Shown: in pieces, positions 1-11,100 of the stretch | How positions within the stretch are numbered: position 1 is the first letter of the stretch | Layout of the letters: each line of letters opens with the position of its first letter | DNA from: Prinsepia uniflora | Taxonomy: Eukaryota > Streptophyta > Magnoliopsida > Rosales > Rosaceae | Length of the DNA stretch: 64,000 nt | NCBI GenBank assembly: GCA_032719365.1 | Contig: CM064867.1 | Coordinates: 65,346,136-65,410,135 of the forward strand | Direction: 5' to 3' | Made by a program: the position numbers and the translations under genes | Notes under the pieces: model-generated | Told to the model about the DNA's origin: nothing | The model's input: the letters and a program-made list of their open reading frames with translations, nothing else | Database searches by the model: none

Positions 1-689
1 AGTCCAACAGTATCTTGATTATACCACCGACAGATGGAAGAAAATGACTTGGTTTTAGGTACCAGAAATCTTGGTGGATGGGCTTAGATACCGTTGAACC
101 AACCAATGGAAGAAACACGCGGTAAAATAGAGTGTGTAGCTAATTCTTTATGTAAGTATGAAGAAGATTATAATCATAAATTACATATTGAGAAAATATG
201 AGGAAATAATTTAAGTGTTATTAGTAGTAGTATAAATACTATTATTTATATGTTTGGAAGTTGGCTAAATAGGCTAGAAAAAAAGACAAATTGTGCATGA
301 ACACAGAGGAAAAACTCAAAAGTACGGAATTTAGTTTTGAACACTTGACTCACTGAGTAACAAAACTTGCTATTTGGATCTAACACAAGATTCAAAAGAA
401 CAGTTATCAATTCTCCCTCAAAAAATTGAGAATTTGGAAGTTCAAAATTTTGATGGAATGAATCATCCTGGATATAAGAAAATACCTAGGTTGTTTTATG
501 GTTCAGAAGATATTATGACCTTTAAAACATAAAAGGTTGAGTCTTCATTTAATTATGATGAGTATAAAAACATACTTGATTATTGAAAAACTCTTTATGA
601 AGATCCTCAATTAACAATTGAAGAAAGAGATAAAATTCTATAAATATTAGAAAAACTTCTCTAGAATATGAAACACTTGTGTCTCATTT

Positions 690-1800
690 TAATTATGAGA
701 TAAATGCTACATCTGAAGAAAACACTTCAGAAGAATCATCTGATTCTGAAATGGATTTAGAAATAGATCCAGAAGAAGAAGTTGCAGCTACTCTCTAAGG
801 AGAAGTATTGCAATGGTTAAAATATTGGGAAAAGACAGAAGAGGAAAAAACTAAAAACTAGTTTACTAAATAATTTTCAGTCTAAAGAAGACATACTAAA
901 TTTTTTTGCATAGATAATTAAAGAACATTTTTGTGGAACTACTGGAGAAATAATAATTCAGGAAGATGCAAATTTTATACCCTCTAATTTAGAGTTGGGT
1001 AATACTTGTTAGTTTGAAGATTACACAAAAGTCTTCAAAAAATATTACTTTATGTTAGAACCATCTGCTAGCAAACACTGGTTAGATCAGTTCTTTCATA
1101 AACTTCTCTCATCATAGGATGAATTAGCAATAAAAGGATATCCTGATTGGTTAAACAAAACCAATAAAATGGATACTTTAGGATTTAGAATAAACTAAGT
1201 CCTAAGATTAATAACATAACATTGCTTATCTTTAAAAGTAAAGAAGCAAGTAAAAAATCAGGCTAACATAAATATTGGTAAAAAATATTGTGATAAAATT
1301 TTGAAGAAAATTGGAAAATAGGTTGTTATACTCCTAAAAAAATCTTTTAAGAATAAAAGATTTAGGTGGAAACCAATGAAAAAACAATCTAAATTTTCCA
1401 AAAATAAGAAATATGTAAAAAGAAATTTAAGAAAAATACTTCTTCTAAAAATCCAAAAAGGAAATGCAAATGTTTTATCTGTAAGGAAGAAGGTTATATA
1501 ACACCTGATTGGGCCCAAAAAAGGGAAAAATTGCTAAAAAGATGATTAAGACTCTTGAAGAACAAGAGTTAGAAATTCTATACAGAGAAGAAATCTCTGA
1601 TATAGAAGAAATTCTATATGAAGTCTCATCTGAAGAAGAAAGTTCAGATGAAGATGAATAAATTTTCATGATGAATGAGTTACACAATTTTGTAGAACAA
1701 CACCGTTCAGAAGAAGAAAATCAAAATGTAACTCTTTGAGATGTAATGGGAGTAAGTGTAGCTTTTTCCGAAGAACAACTTGAAAACTTAAAAAAAGACT
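690..1800 (+). pseudogene. Coat-protein-like caulimovirid pseudogene with degenerate zinc knuckle
   Basis: An acidic stretch near 710-790 leads into a region rich in Lys, Trp and Phe, then a very basic stretch, then a zinc-knuckle-like motif at 1465-1512 reading CFICKEEG. In the CX2CX4HX4C pattern the His position is Tyr and the last Cys position is Trp, so the knuckle is broken. A second acidic, Glu/Ser-rich tail follows (1540-1660). This acid-base-knuckle-acid order is typical of caulimovirid coat proteins. The frame shifts several times and is interrupted by TAA/TAG codons, so no intact product is possible. Confidence 0.55.
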
Positions 1801-1833
1801 AAGTATTTAATTAAAAAAGAAGATATTTATAAA

Positions 1834-2560
1834 TTGTCAAAATTTAAAATATTTTCTACAAGAGTGTTTGAACAATTTAGCTGTAACACCACTGCTAAAT
1901 GCACTGAGGAAGGCACATCAGGAATACCTCTGTTTAGTAAAGAAAAAATTAGACAATGGAGGAAAAAATATCCTGAAAGAAAATATGTTCATATTGGATT
2001 AATCCAAATCCACATAACAACTTTGTTCAAGATAAGGATTTGATACACCAATACTTGCTGTTGTATTCGATAATAGACTAAGTAACCCACTTCAGGCTAT
2101 TATTAGAGGAATACATTCCAATTTGATAAATGAGGTTGTTTGGTTTAATTTTAAGCCAGATTATTTCATTTCCATTATAGATGATAATATAGAAAATTCG
2201 ATCAAAATTAAGATTTAACTTAAAAACTTAAGTATGAATCATCAATCTCAAGAATTTTTATTCAGTGGAAAACAATCCATTAATTAACAAAATTTTCAAA
2301 ATCTTCAACAAAAGAAATAAATAAAAATCTTATAGAAGTTTTTGAACCTAAACTTATGAAGCTGAAATCCAGCCAAGGTTAATCAATTGGAGAGATTTAG
2401 AAATACCAAAACCTTGGTTATTTACAAATCTTGTAGGGGAAACTAGTAAAAAACATAGATTACTTGAAATGCAAGTGTTAGGAAATAATATTGCACTTAT
2501 TTTTTATCGTAAGTTAGAAGATTTGACAAAAAATAAGCATTTTGAGATTAAAAAAAAAGT
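1834..2560 (+). pseudogene. Movement-protein-like (30K superfamily) caulimovirid pseudogene
   Basis: An open stretch at 1834-2043 contains a VHIGLIQIHI-type segment. After a frame change at about 2040 it continues through DTPILAVVFDNRL, and a later FKPDYF segment, in another frame. Such short hydrophobic blocks are characteristic of caulimovirid cell-to-cell movement proteins of the 30K superfamily. Similarity can be followed in pieces to about 2560. Frameshifts and stops make it non-functional. The family call rests on recognising these blocks and the neighbouring coat-protein remnant. Confidence 0.45.
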
Positions 2561-2590
2561 GGGTTTCATGGGGTATTTTGAAATGAAAAG

Positions 2591-3081
2591 GTGGTTTTAT
2601 GGAGTATTTTGTTATAAAATCCAGCTCAGGAACCAATATGAAATTAAAGTTAAAATTTATGGTGTATTCTATGTAAAAATTCAAAATAAAATACTTGAAC
2701 TTTCATCCTAATATGAATTAAATTTTTGAACTTTCAGGTCTTAATATAAATCATGAATTATGAGTTATTCAAATTAAAAATACATAACAGAATATTCAAA
2801 TTTACATGCTTAAATCGAAATAATAAATACCTAAGATAAATTGACGTGGAAAATGAAAGAAACACAAATTTTGTTCAATAAAATTATGTAGGAAATGAGA
2901 GAAATTATTAACCCTAACTTTTAAGAAATCTCACAATTTACCTCCATTTAGAAGATAAACAACAATTATAACGTTGTTCGGCGTTTCCAAAACTTCTATC
3001 TACTTTTCTCTGACGTTTCAAATTTTCGATTTTTTTTGAAATGAATTTCCAATTGTCTCGGAGCCATTTCGCTTTTTATTT
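2591..3081. other. AT-rich spacer
   Basis: No coding similarity seen. Short diverged repeats of the type ATGGGGTATTTTG / ATGGAGTATTTTG lie at 2568-2660. The stretch ends in the T-rich target into which the MULE inserted. Confidence 0.5.
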
Positions 3082-3090
3082 TTGTTTTTT

Positions 3091-3715
3091 GGGAAATTGA
3101 CAAAAATAGGGGGTTAAATAAAAATGTATTAAAAAAATAGGGACCCCTTAAATGGTTTTATAAATCTACCTACTATATAACCCTTATAGTAACCACCTCA
3201 CTAAGTCTGTCTTTATTTTTCATTAAAAGTAAAAACCAAGTTATATGCTTATTTTTCCATTAGAATAGAGAACCCAGAGGAAACCAACACTTCATGTTCC
3301 AACTTTTGTTCATGCTTGCAATCTTTCACACCCCTCATCATATATTCGCTTGTCTTCTCATCACCCTCACTCATCCTCAGCCACAACCATGACTGTTAGA
3401 GTGAGTTCATCCCTCATCTTTCTAATCTATAATTTGTGCCTTAATTATTAGTTCGGGTGTTTTGTGTTTGGTGAATTTGTTTAAATATGTGTTGGGCAAT
3501 CTAAAGATGAAAGCAAATAATCAAATGGGGAGTGAGTAAGGGTAATTTGAATTTGTGAGTTTGGAAAAATGAAACTGGGTTGAAGGCAATAGAAGCCATT
3601 TTCAAATCTGGAGATCTGCAATTTCCGGTCTGATAGTAACCCTATAGTCCAGTAGTTCTATCGTACCCCTATAGTGCCCCTATAGTCTAGTAGTCCGATA
3701 GTGCCCCAATATTCC
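3091..3715 (+). repeat. MULE left terminal inverted repeat
   Basis: Matches the inverted right end from the tip inward, including the TTCATGTTCCAACTTTTGTTC block (3292-3312), the GGAGATCTGCAATT block (3610-3623) and a subterminal series of CCCTATAGT-type words (3640-3715). Similarity stops where the captured NLR fragment begins. Confidence 0.85.
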
Positions 3716-4135
3716 ATATCCTTTTAAGTCTTTTGAACATGAGTTTGATTTTATTTCTTACCCAAGGAAGTGCCTTTATCTTATTGTTGGAGATGTTAAA
3801 GTTTTGAAGGGTGTGGCGCCTTCCTATGAATTCTGAATGCTGCTTAATGAGAGTTCCCTTCAAATTTAAGTATCTCAAGTTGAATAAGTAGACTAGCTCA
3901 TTTGGCAATCTATAAATTGAGACATAGTGCAAATCTATTACCCTCAACAACTTGAACCTAGAATTCAAAACATATTCTACCAGAGATTACGAGACTTTAA
4001 TAATGGTAAACAAAAGAAAAGAATGAAGTTTTTATGTGCCTGTGGAAGAAGTAATTTGTCTTCCAATTGTTTGAATTGACAAGCGCTGAAATCCAATTAA
4101 GGAAGTTCTTCGTCAAATGAAGCGGCGCACTAAAT
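3687..4135 (-). pseudogene. Captured NLR (CC-NBS-LRR type) leucine-rich-repeat fragment
   Basis: The minus strand reads RRLSIQ near 4120, then an open 93-residue stretch (3968-3687) with FKLLRVIDLHYVSIYRLPNE, LFNLRYLNLKGTLIKQ and LQNFNISNNKIKALP. These follow the LxxLxxLxLxxxxIxxLPxxI rhythm of the first LRRs after the NB-ARC domain in RPM1-type plant disease-resistance proteins. No NB-ARC or coiled coil is present. The fragment lies entirely inside the MULE, directly against the left TIR, in antisense orientation relative to the plus strand. It is best explained as a host exon piece captured by the element. Confidence 0.75.
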
Positions 4136-4291
4136 AGCAGGTAATGAAGCACCAAACATTCTGTATTATTTTAGGCTAATGTAGGGAGAGTCTATTATTG
4201 GCTTTTGAGGTTAATTGTAACATCGAGCATTATATCTTGCAACAATGAGATGGTCTTATCCATTTTAATTATGTAAACACATTATTATTTA

Positions 4292-4420
4292 GGGAAATTG
4301 ACAAAACTAAGGGGTTTGTCAAAAATTTATGCAAAAATAGGGACCCCTAAAATACTTTTACATATCTAAACACTATATAAGTCCTATAGTAGCCTCATAG
4401 TCAACAAATGCAATTGAACA
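4292..4420 (+). repeat. Internal TIR-like MULE end
   Basis: A second copy of the element tip (GGGAAATTGACAAAACTAAG) continues through the same ATAGGGACCCCTAAAA and TATATAAGTCCTATAGTAG words as the outer TIRs, but diverged. It lies just beyond the NLR fragment, so the NLR piece is bracketed by two left-type ends. Confidence 0.7.
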
Positions 4421-4790
4421 CTAGTAACAAAAAAACTCTAACTCCAAATTTCTCCTTCCCTCATACTTCACCTCCCTTGAAACTCGTAAAGCCTTCAGAA
4501 AAAAGAATCGACCACTTCTTTTCCAAATCAAGTAAATCTTCTTCTCCTCCACGAAGAAAGACATTAGGTGTGTCCATCTTCTTGAAAGTGGCTAATGATA
4601 TCATCAACATTTTGGTGATTCTGGAGAATCAATGGCGTGTTTGTACATACCGTGCAAAATTCAGAGGAAGAAGTGAGGGTGGTTCTGGATCAGCTCCTTA
4701 AAAAGGCTAATGATATCATCGGCATTCTCAAGGCTGAGCAAGCCTCTCTAAATCCCTGGCTCATTATTGCAGTTTGTTTTTCATGCTTTT
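4408..4790 (+). other. Unrecognised possible captured segment
   Basis: A 97-residue open frame (4408-4701) with a Ser/Pro/Lys-rich first half is followed by sequence repeating part of it: VANDIINIL at about 4589-4615 and KANDIIGIL at about 4703-4729. It could be another captured exon piece. I do not recognise the protein. Confidence 0.25.
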
Positions 4791-4799
4791 AAAGCTTTT

Positions 4800-6200
4800 T
4801 CAAATTTGAGTACCTATTATGGTTGATAAAATTCTTGAGGTTTTAATTCATGGCAAGATTGTTTGAGTTGTTGAGTAATGTGTGTTAATTTTTTTTTTAA
4901 TAATGCAACATAATTGCGAATGATGGTGTTGTATGAACTTCTCTAAAGCAAAATGATGAATGTGACACTTACTTTTTAATTGCTTATGCTGCAAAGGGAG
5001 TATTTCAAACAAGGAGGAGCAATTTATCAGAGGTATTTCAAACAACGCTTTAGGGGCGTACTACACCTACATCTGAAAAATTGAGACTAAACAAAGAGAA
5101 AAGGAGGAGCATTTTATTATAACTAGTATAATATACTTCTTACTTCTGTTGTAGTTAGTGAAGTATAGGATCAAGGAAATTTGTGTTCTGTATTATGGTA
5201 CTTCAAGTTTCTTCGTGTTCACAATTTTTGTTCTGAATCTTACTGGTTTCTGTCAATAATAGATCTTCTGCTTGCATATGCTATTATATGTCTTATAATT
5301 CTCAATTAGTTTCACAATGTTTGTTTTTGCGATGAGCGCAACTCTTTGTTGTTGAAAGCTTCCGTGTTTTAGATCACGCATCCTCTGATACTACTTTATA
5401 CATTCCTTACAATCCAAAAAAAATGCATTTTTAGCCTTTGTTTTTCTCCACTCAGCAACAAAGTTTTACTGGTGTAAAGTTGTGTTCTCTTTGTTGACAT
5501 AGAAACTGGCCTAGGTCCTCATCATGTTGTCAACTATTACTTTAGGCACGAAGTCTTTCGAAAACGGAAGGTCAAGAAGTACTAATTGAAGTATTCAACA
5601 ATCGTGGGGTTCTTCATTTTGAGAGGGGAGAATTCTCAAAATTTTGAAATTTTGTTTTATGTTCATGATAGATCAGAGTGCCAATAACTTAAGAATAGTG
5701 AACTCATTTTGTTTTATTTTTGCTGTTGTGAATTGGAGAAACTTGAACAAACAAAGATGTAAGCTTTTACCAAACCCAATATGTATAATTTACCCATTTA
5801 GAAATAAGTGTTGACTCTAATGTTAGCCAAGCTTTTAACAAATCAATATGCACCGAATATAGATTTTGAAGCTGAGGAACAAAAAGGCCTAATAGACTGA
5901 TTTGGTCTTGACTTTTTATTAGTGGATTCATTGCTAGGTCTACGAATTATGGACCTATTTTATTTTTTCTTATTTAGCATGTTCTTCCTACATTTGATAC
6001 TTGATACCTAATACGTTGAGTTGATATTTGATACATCAGGTTTTTATACTCAATTTGGAGCTAACCCACTTAGATATGAGAATGATATGCTTTCTTTTTT
6101 CCAACTCACAGTCTGATACTGTCATTTGTTCATTCATATCCTTCAATTAATTGGTATTGTTGTTGAAAAATATAGTCTTGTGTGAGTGAAAAAAATAAAG
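4800..6200. other. MULE interior without recognisable genes
   Basis: AT-rich sequence; no open frame or family motif that I can identify. Confidence 0.4.
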
Positions 6201-6203
6201 AAA

Positions 6204-6470
6204 TAGCACTCAACAGACTATGATGACACTACTAGACTATGAGGACATCAAGTAGCATCCTCTTATTAAAATTCAGGAGAAAACATAGAAATAGCACTTA
6301 GCAGACTATAGGGACACTACTGGACTACGAGAACAGTAAATAGTATTCTTTGATTAAAATCCAAGCGAAAATATAGAAATAGCACTGAGCAGACTATGAG
6401 GACCCTACCGGACTACGAGGATAGCAAGTAGCGTCCTCTGTAAAAGCATTCAGGAGAAAACATAAAAATA
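6204..6470 (+). repeat. Tandem repeat, 88-bp unit, three copies
   Basis: TAGCACT recurs at 6204, 6292 and 6380, each followed by a version of GACTATGAGGACA and then CAGGAGAAAACATA. The words resemble the subterminal GGACTA/GACTATAGGGGCAC repeats beside the TIRs. Such internal tandem units are often transposase-binding regions in MULEs; that role is inferred. Confidence 0.75.
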
Positions 6471-6527
6471 TCGTTGGTTGAAACTAAAACACATTTAATG
6501 TTATAATCTAAAATTACATGGCCCAGT

Positions 6528-7005
6528 CTAACATTGAGGCAACATATGAATTACAAAGAGCTTCAAAAAATGATGGCCAGCACACAATCTAAGGTCCAAT
6601 AACAAATATAACATGAACCTAAACATGTGTCTTTGATGTGAAATCCCAAGCTCATCATTCCCAAGCCCCTTGTCTTCGATGTGGAATCCCATTTGTAACT
6701 TGACTACTTTCATCTATGCCATTTTCATTTGGAGTTAAATTCACCTCTATAACACTTTGCACTTCTGTTTATTTTCTACTAACTAGTAAGGGCACAACTT
6801 TGGATCATATCATCTCACTAGAGTACCTCAAGAAATATTGGACACCATCATCATTCACAAGTTCAATATACTTGTATTCGATGAATGTTACAGGAACTGA
6901 GAACTATTTGAGTGATTCAACATGATTGTTTGGCTGGAAAATAAGGCGAACACAGTTTATAAGTTCAACAAACCTTGTAGACCTTGGTACTATAATGTTT
7001 TTCAT
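6528..7005 (-). pseudogene. Broken MULE transposase N-terminal fragment
   Basis: On the minus strand a start at 7005 reads KNIIVPRSTRFVELINCV and, after in-frame stops, SVPVTFIEYKYIEL and NDDGVQYFLRYSSE. The last block resembles the DDDVQFFL-type block of the PB1-like N-terminal domain found in plant MuDR-family transposases. The catalytic DDE domain and SWIM zinc finger are absent. It is broken by stops at about 6922 and further on. Position inside a MULE supports the call, but the similarity is short. Confidence 0.4.
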
Positions 7006-7189
7006 ATTGCTCCCTTCATATATGTACTTCTTTCCACACCTCAATCATATTGCATTGAAACAAATCATAATTGCAACTAATGCCATTCCTCAGATTTCAT
7101 ACAGTATTATTTATTATATTCAAGTTAAACTTCACTACAATACTATAAGTAAACTGCATTATTATTGGGGCACTATAAGATTACTAGAC

Positions 7190-7836
7190 TAAAAGGGCAC
7201 TATCGGACTATTAGACTATAGGGGCACTATAGGGGTACAATAGAACTATTGGACTATAGGGTTGCTATCGGAACGAGAATTGCAGATCTCCAGATATGAA
7301 AATGGCTTCTATTGCCTTTAACCCAGCTTCATTTTTCCAGACTCACACCTTCAAATTACTTTTACTCACTCCTCATTTGATTATTTGCTTTCATCTTTGG
7401 ATTACTCAACACATATTTAAACAAATTCACCAATCACAAAACATTCAAACTAATAATTAAGGCACAAATTATAGATTAGAAAGATGAGGGATAAACTCAT
7501 TTTAACAATCGTGGTTGTGGCTGAGGATGAGTAAGAGAGATGAGAAGACAGGAGTGAAGATATAATGAGGGACATGAAAGATTGCAAGCATGAATAAAAG
7601 TTGGAACAAGAAGTGTTGAATTTCTTTGGGTTCACTCTTCGAATGGAAAAAAAAAAACATATAACTTGATTTTTACTTTGAATGAAAAACAAAGGCAAAC
7701 TTACTAGGATGGTTACTATAAGGATTATATAGTTGGTAAATTTATAAAACCATTTTTTTGTCAATTATAAAATCATTTTAAAGGTCCCTATTTTTAAATA
7801 CATTTTTATCTTAACCCCTAGTTTTGTCCATTTCTC
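7190..7836 (-). repeat. MULE right terminal inverted repeat
   Basis: Inverted partner of the left repeat. Read on the minus strand it carries the same order of blocks, ending inward with the same CCCTATAGTCC-type subterminal words at 7190-7265. The copies differ by scattered substitutions and small indels, so this is not a very recent insertion. Confidence 0.85.
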
Positions 7837-7845
7837 TTGTTTTTT

Positions 7846-8113
7846 TTCCGTTCTTTCCCGTTAAGAACGAAAAGACATGTATACGGTCGTCACATCCGAA
7901 GCCTCCCTCTTCGGCATAACCGCCCATTTTCCCTCCCACCAAAGAAGCGCCACTGGGAAAGATGCTAAATACGTCACTCGCTTCTTCGCTTCCCTCTTTG
8001 TGCAGGCTACCCTCTGTTTGGTTCATCAGATTCCGCTGGAAAACAAAGCATAATTTGAAGCAAGCCTTCAGTTTTTGGCAAATTCAGCAATTCCCATAGA
8101 AAGTGAAAGTTCA
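7846..8113 (+). promoter_or_regulatory. Remaining 5' flank / probable 5'UTR of the ankyrin-kinase gene
   Basis: Only 268 bp separate the MULE's TSD from the start codon. The stretch is pyrimidine-rich and of higher GC than surrounding DNA, like a 5'UTR. The frame of the start codon is open back to 8054 but has no upstream ATG, so ATG 8114 is chosen. Any upstream promoter has been displaced by the MULE or is supplied by its TIR. Confidence 0.4.
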
Positions 8114-11100
8114 ATGAAGACGATGGGCGAGATTCTGGGTGCGGATTCTTCCAATGATTTCGACATGCAACTGATTGGGAAATTCTTGAGCTTTGCTTCG
8201 AGAGGGGACAGAGTTGGACTGAACCAGATGTTGATCAAAGGCATTTCTCCTGATGTGCAAGACTATGACAACAGAACCGCACTGCATCTGGCGGCGAGTG
8301 AGGGTCACACTCCCATTGTTGAGCTTCTTTTGTGCTACAATGCCAATGTTATCTCAAAGATCGATGGAAACGAACTGTAAGAAATAACAAATCATTTCCC
8401 ACATTTAATATATACTATGGGCACAATTGAATTGGATTGGATTGGATAAGAGATAGAAGTAAACTTAGGATTAGATAAGTTTTCTTCTAACTCTACTCCC
8501 TCTAATTCCCTACAAATCAATTTTCATATTATCTAATCCAATCCAATCATGCTCACCTAACTAGCCCATGCTACACAGTCTTATTCGAGTTCGTTAACTT
8601 GAACTACTTGTGTAACCCTTTCATCTGTCTATTAATTAATTTGTAACTTGAAGCATTTAGTTTCAATTCGTTCTTATAATAGTATGATTCAACATTTCAT
8701 TTAATGGGATTTTGTGTTAAGCTAATCACATGTTTTGGGACTTGAAGCATAGAAGAACATAATTTAAGTGGTAAATGATTTCAAGTTTTTTTTTTTTTTT
8801 TTTCCATTCAACGATATTGATATTAAAGGAGATAATAAAAATTACTGGATAATTTTCTTTCCACAAAGTTCCCCTAATACTTTCTTTTCTTGAAAGCTGT
8901 TTTTGTGTCTATGTTCTTGTAATGAATTTTACGATTTGGTTACTAATGTTTATTCTACATTTTTAATTTTAATGTCAAGCCCCTGACAGATGCAAGACTC
9001 TATGGGCATCGGGATATATGCAGGATTCTTGAAGTAAACGGAGGCAATGACTTCACCAATGATCAACTGATGGTAATTGAAATTTCGTTTTGAAAACACA
9101 GATTTACATTGAAACCCAATGTTTGTTTTATTTCTTGAATGAGGCTTTATGTTTAATAACATTGATAAGTAGCATTATGTTCAGGTTTGTGTGAAGGAGC
9201 CATGTGTTCTTGGTATATAAGTTTTTCCATATGCACCTATCTGAGGCAATATGTAATTTGGTCAAAGCTTGAAGCTTCATGCAATAAATTATCAAGATAG
9301 ATGGATAACTGGTGGCGTTTCCTGCTGGAAGTGACTTCATGGATACAACTGTTGACTTGCTTCTCTTTGTGCTTTCTTTCACAGACAGTTCGACATGATG
9401 AACAAGATTCAAATACTGTGAAGTTTGACATGTCAGAACTAAGCACAGAGCATTCATCAGCAATTCAGCAGGTATATTATGAACCAAATTATAGGGAAGA
9501 GGTTGATTTGTTAAGTTGCTTTCATTTACTATAGCAGGCTAAACTCTGTTTAGAGCATTTCCTATTCAAAGAAGAAGAGGGGGGGGGGGGGGGGGGGGGG
9601 GTGGGGGGGGGGGGGGGGGGGGGGGGGGGGTGGGAGGGGGATGGGTGGGTGTTGTGATGGTGGGAAGCGTGGGAACCTCACCTTTTGTCAAATTCTGCAG
9701 ATAAGCAACTAATAGATCAAAACAAGTGTCTTCCTATATTCTTATTTCTTCGAAAGTATGTTTATCTATTAACTTAATTTTTCAGGGTTCCTTTGGTGAA
9801 TCTGAAAAGGTCAAATGGCGTGGAACATGGGTCGTTAAAACCGTTATCAAAGTCAGATATGCAATCCTATTAAAATGTATGCTGCATATGGAATTTTATG
9901 TATCTTGGGTTTCTACGTTTGATAATTTGCTTACAATGGTAAGTTTAGAACAAAATTTGGACAATGTTAGAAAATAATAGCTTTCTGCTTCAATCTTCAT
10001 ACAGATCCTTTCTGCTAAAGATAATACTATCCTGCGGGAACTTCGACATCCCAATATTTTGCAATTTCTTGGTTCAATTGTGCAACAGGAAGAGATGGTT
10101 CTGATTACTGAGTATCTACCCAAAGTATGTTCTGCTATGAATCAATGCATGCTCTTACTAGATTGCTGTTTGCGGTTTTGTTCTATCTTACATATTTGAA
10201 CACAGCAAAAGGTTTTAATCTAATGTACCTTTCTCAATCGTTTTAGTTCTTACAATTTTTTTTTTTTTTTTTTTTGCTATTCTAGGGTAACTTGGAAGAT
10301 ATTTTGAGCCAAAGAGCTCGACTTGATGTGCCTACTGCTCTACGCTATGCACTTGATATTGCTAGGTAGTACTTTTGCTGCTTTTCATTCAAGCAGATTA
10401 TTTCATTGTTAACATGAAAGGTCTTTTAACTCCTAATCCTGTTAATTTTTTATTTGAAAGTTTACTGCATTTGATATTTATTTCCATGTAATTTTCTGTC
10501 TTATAGGGTTAGAGATGATACCTTGTGTCTTAATACTTTCCATTTATCCAGTAAGGTCTTTCTTAATCACATTGAGCTGTTAAAGTGCTTCAAGATGCAT
10601 ACTTTGTTATTAGCCCTTGATTTTCAAAAAGCTGTTGTTTTGTGTTCAGATTCATCTGACCTAGACCCTTCAGACACGTATGGTAGGCAGGGTTGGATTG
10701 GATTGTAACTCTCCAAGTTCAATGTATTTTAAATGTGAAAATGGATGTAGTTTCATTGTAAGTGGATTATATAGGATTAGACATAGAAGGAAACATACCT
10801 TTTCGAATCCTACTATTTTAAGGGGATTGCATTGGATAAGTTTTCTTCTATCTCTACTCCCTCATTCCTTACAATGAAAACCATTAGTTTTCGTATCAAA
10901 ATATATTGCATTTTATAATTTATCCAATCAAATCCAATCCCGCTTACCAAACGAGTTCGGGTTTCCAAGTCAAAACATTTTGTGACAACTATTTTGGAAG
11001 GTATCATATGACAAATTTGCTTTTAGAGTTTGACATGTAAATGAAATGGCAGGGGAATGAACTATCTTCATGGGCACAAGCCTTGCCCAATAGTTCACAA

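Larger units (their letters stand above)
1..2590 (+). mobile_element. Endogenous pararetrovirus (caulimovirid) remnant
   Basis: Decayed viral coding sequence read on the plus strand. A coat-protein-like acidic and basic region with a zinc knuckle comes first, followed by a movement-protein-like region. Both are broken by many stops and frame changes. The order coat protein then movement protein matches what is known for cavemoviruses and solendoviruses, not the movement-protein-first order of caulimoviruses and petuviruses. No protease or reverse transcriptase follows, so the copy is partial. Left limit is outside the window; the right limit near 2590 is where viral similarity fades into AT-rich sequence. 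It could also be a tandem or rearranged copy of another genus. Confidence 0.6.
3091..7836. mobile_element. Mutator-like element (MULE) with captured gene fragments
   Basis: The ends are inverted copies (GGGAAATTGACAAAAATAGG on the left; the right end read inverted is GAGAAATGGACAAAACTAGG). Both are flanked by the same 9-bp direct repeat TTGTTTTTT at 3082-3090 and 7837-7845, the TSD length expected for Mutator-type transposition. The terminal inverted repeats are about 0.6 kb. Inside are an NLR leucine-rich-repeat fragment, a transposase-like N-terminal fragment, an extra TIR-like end at 4292, and an 88-bp tandem repeat. No complete transposase is present, so it is non-autonomous (Pack-MULE-like). 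It ends 277 bp upstream of the start codon of the ankyrin-kinase gene. Confidence 0.88.

Noticed and set aside
3091..3715. Interpretation of the 3.1-kb and 7.8-kb repeats as LTRs
   Set aside because: They are inverted, not direct, and flanked by a 9-bp TSD, which fits a Mutator-like element.
6716..7192. Plus-strand frames of 69 and 88 codons in the MULE
   Set aside because: They are the complement of the transposase-like N-terminal fragment, which reads with recognisable motifs on the minus strand.
9128..9487. 119-codon minus-strand frame across intron 2 and exon 3 of the kinase gene
   Set aside because: Shadow of the plus-strand exon TVRHDEQDSNTVKFD and its flanking intron.
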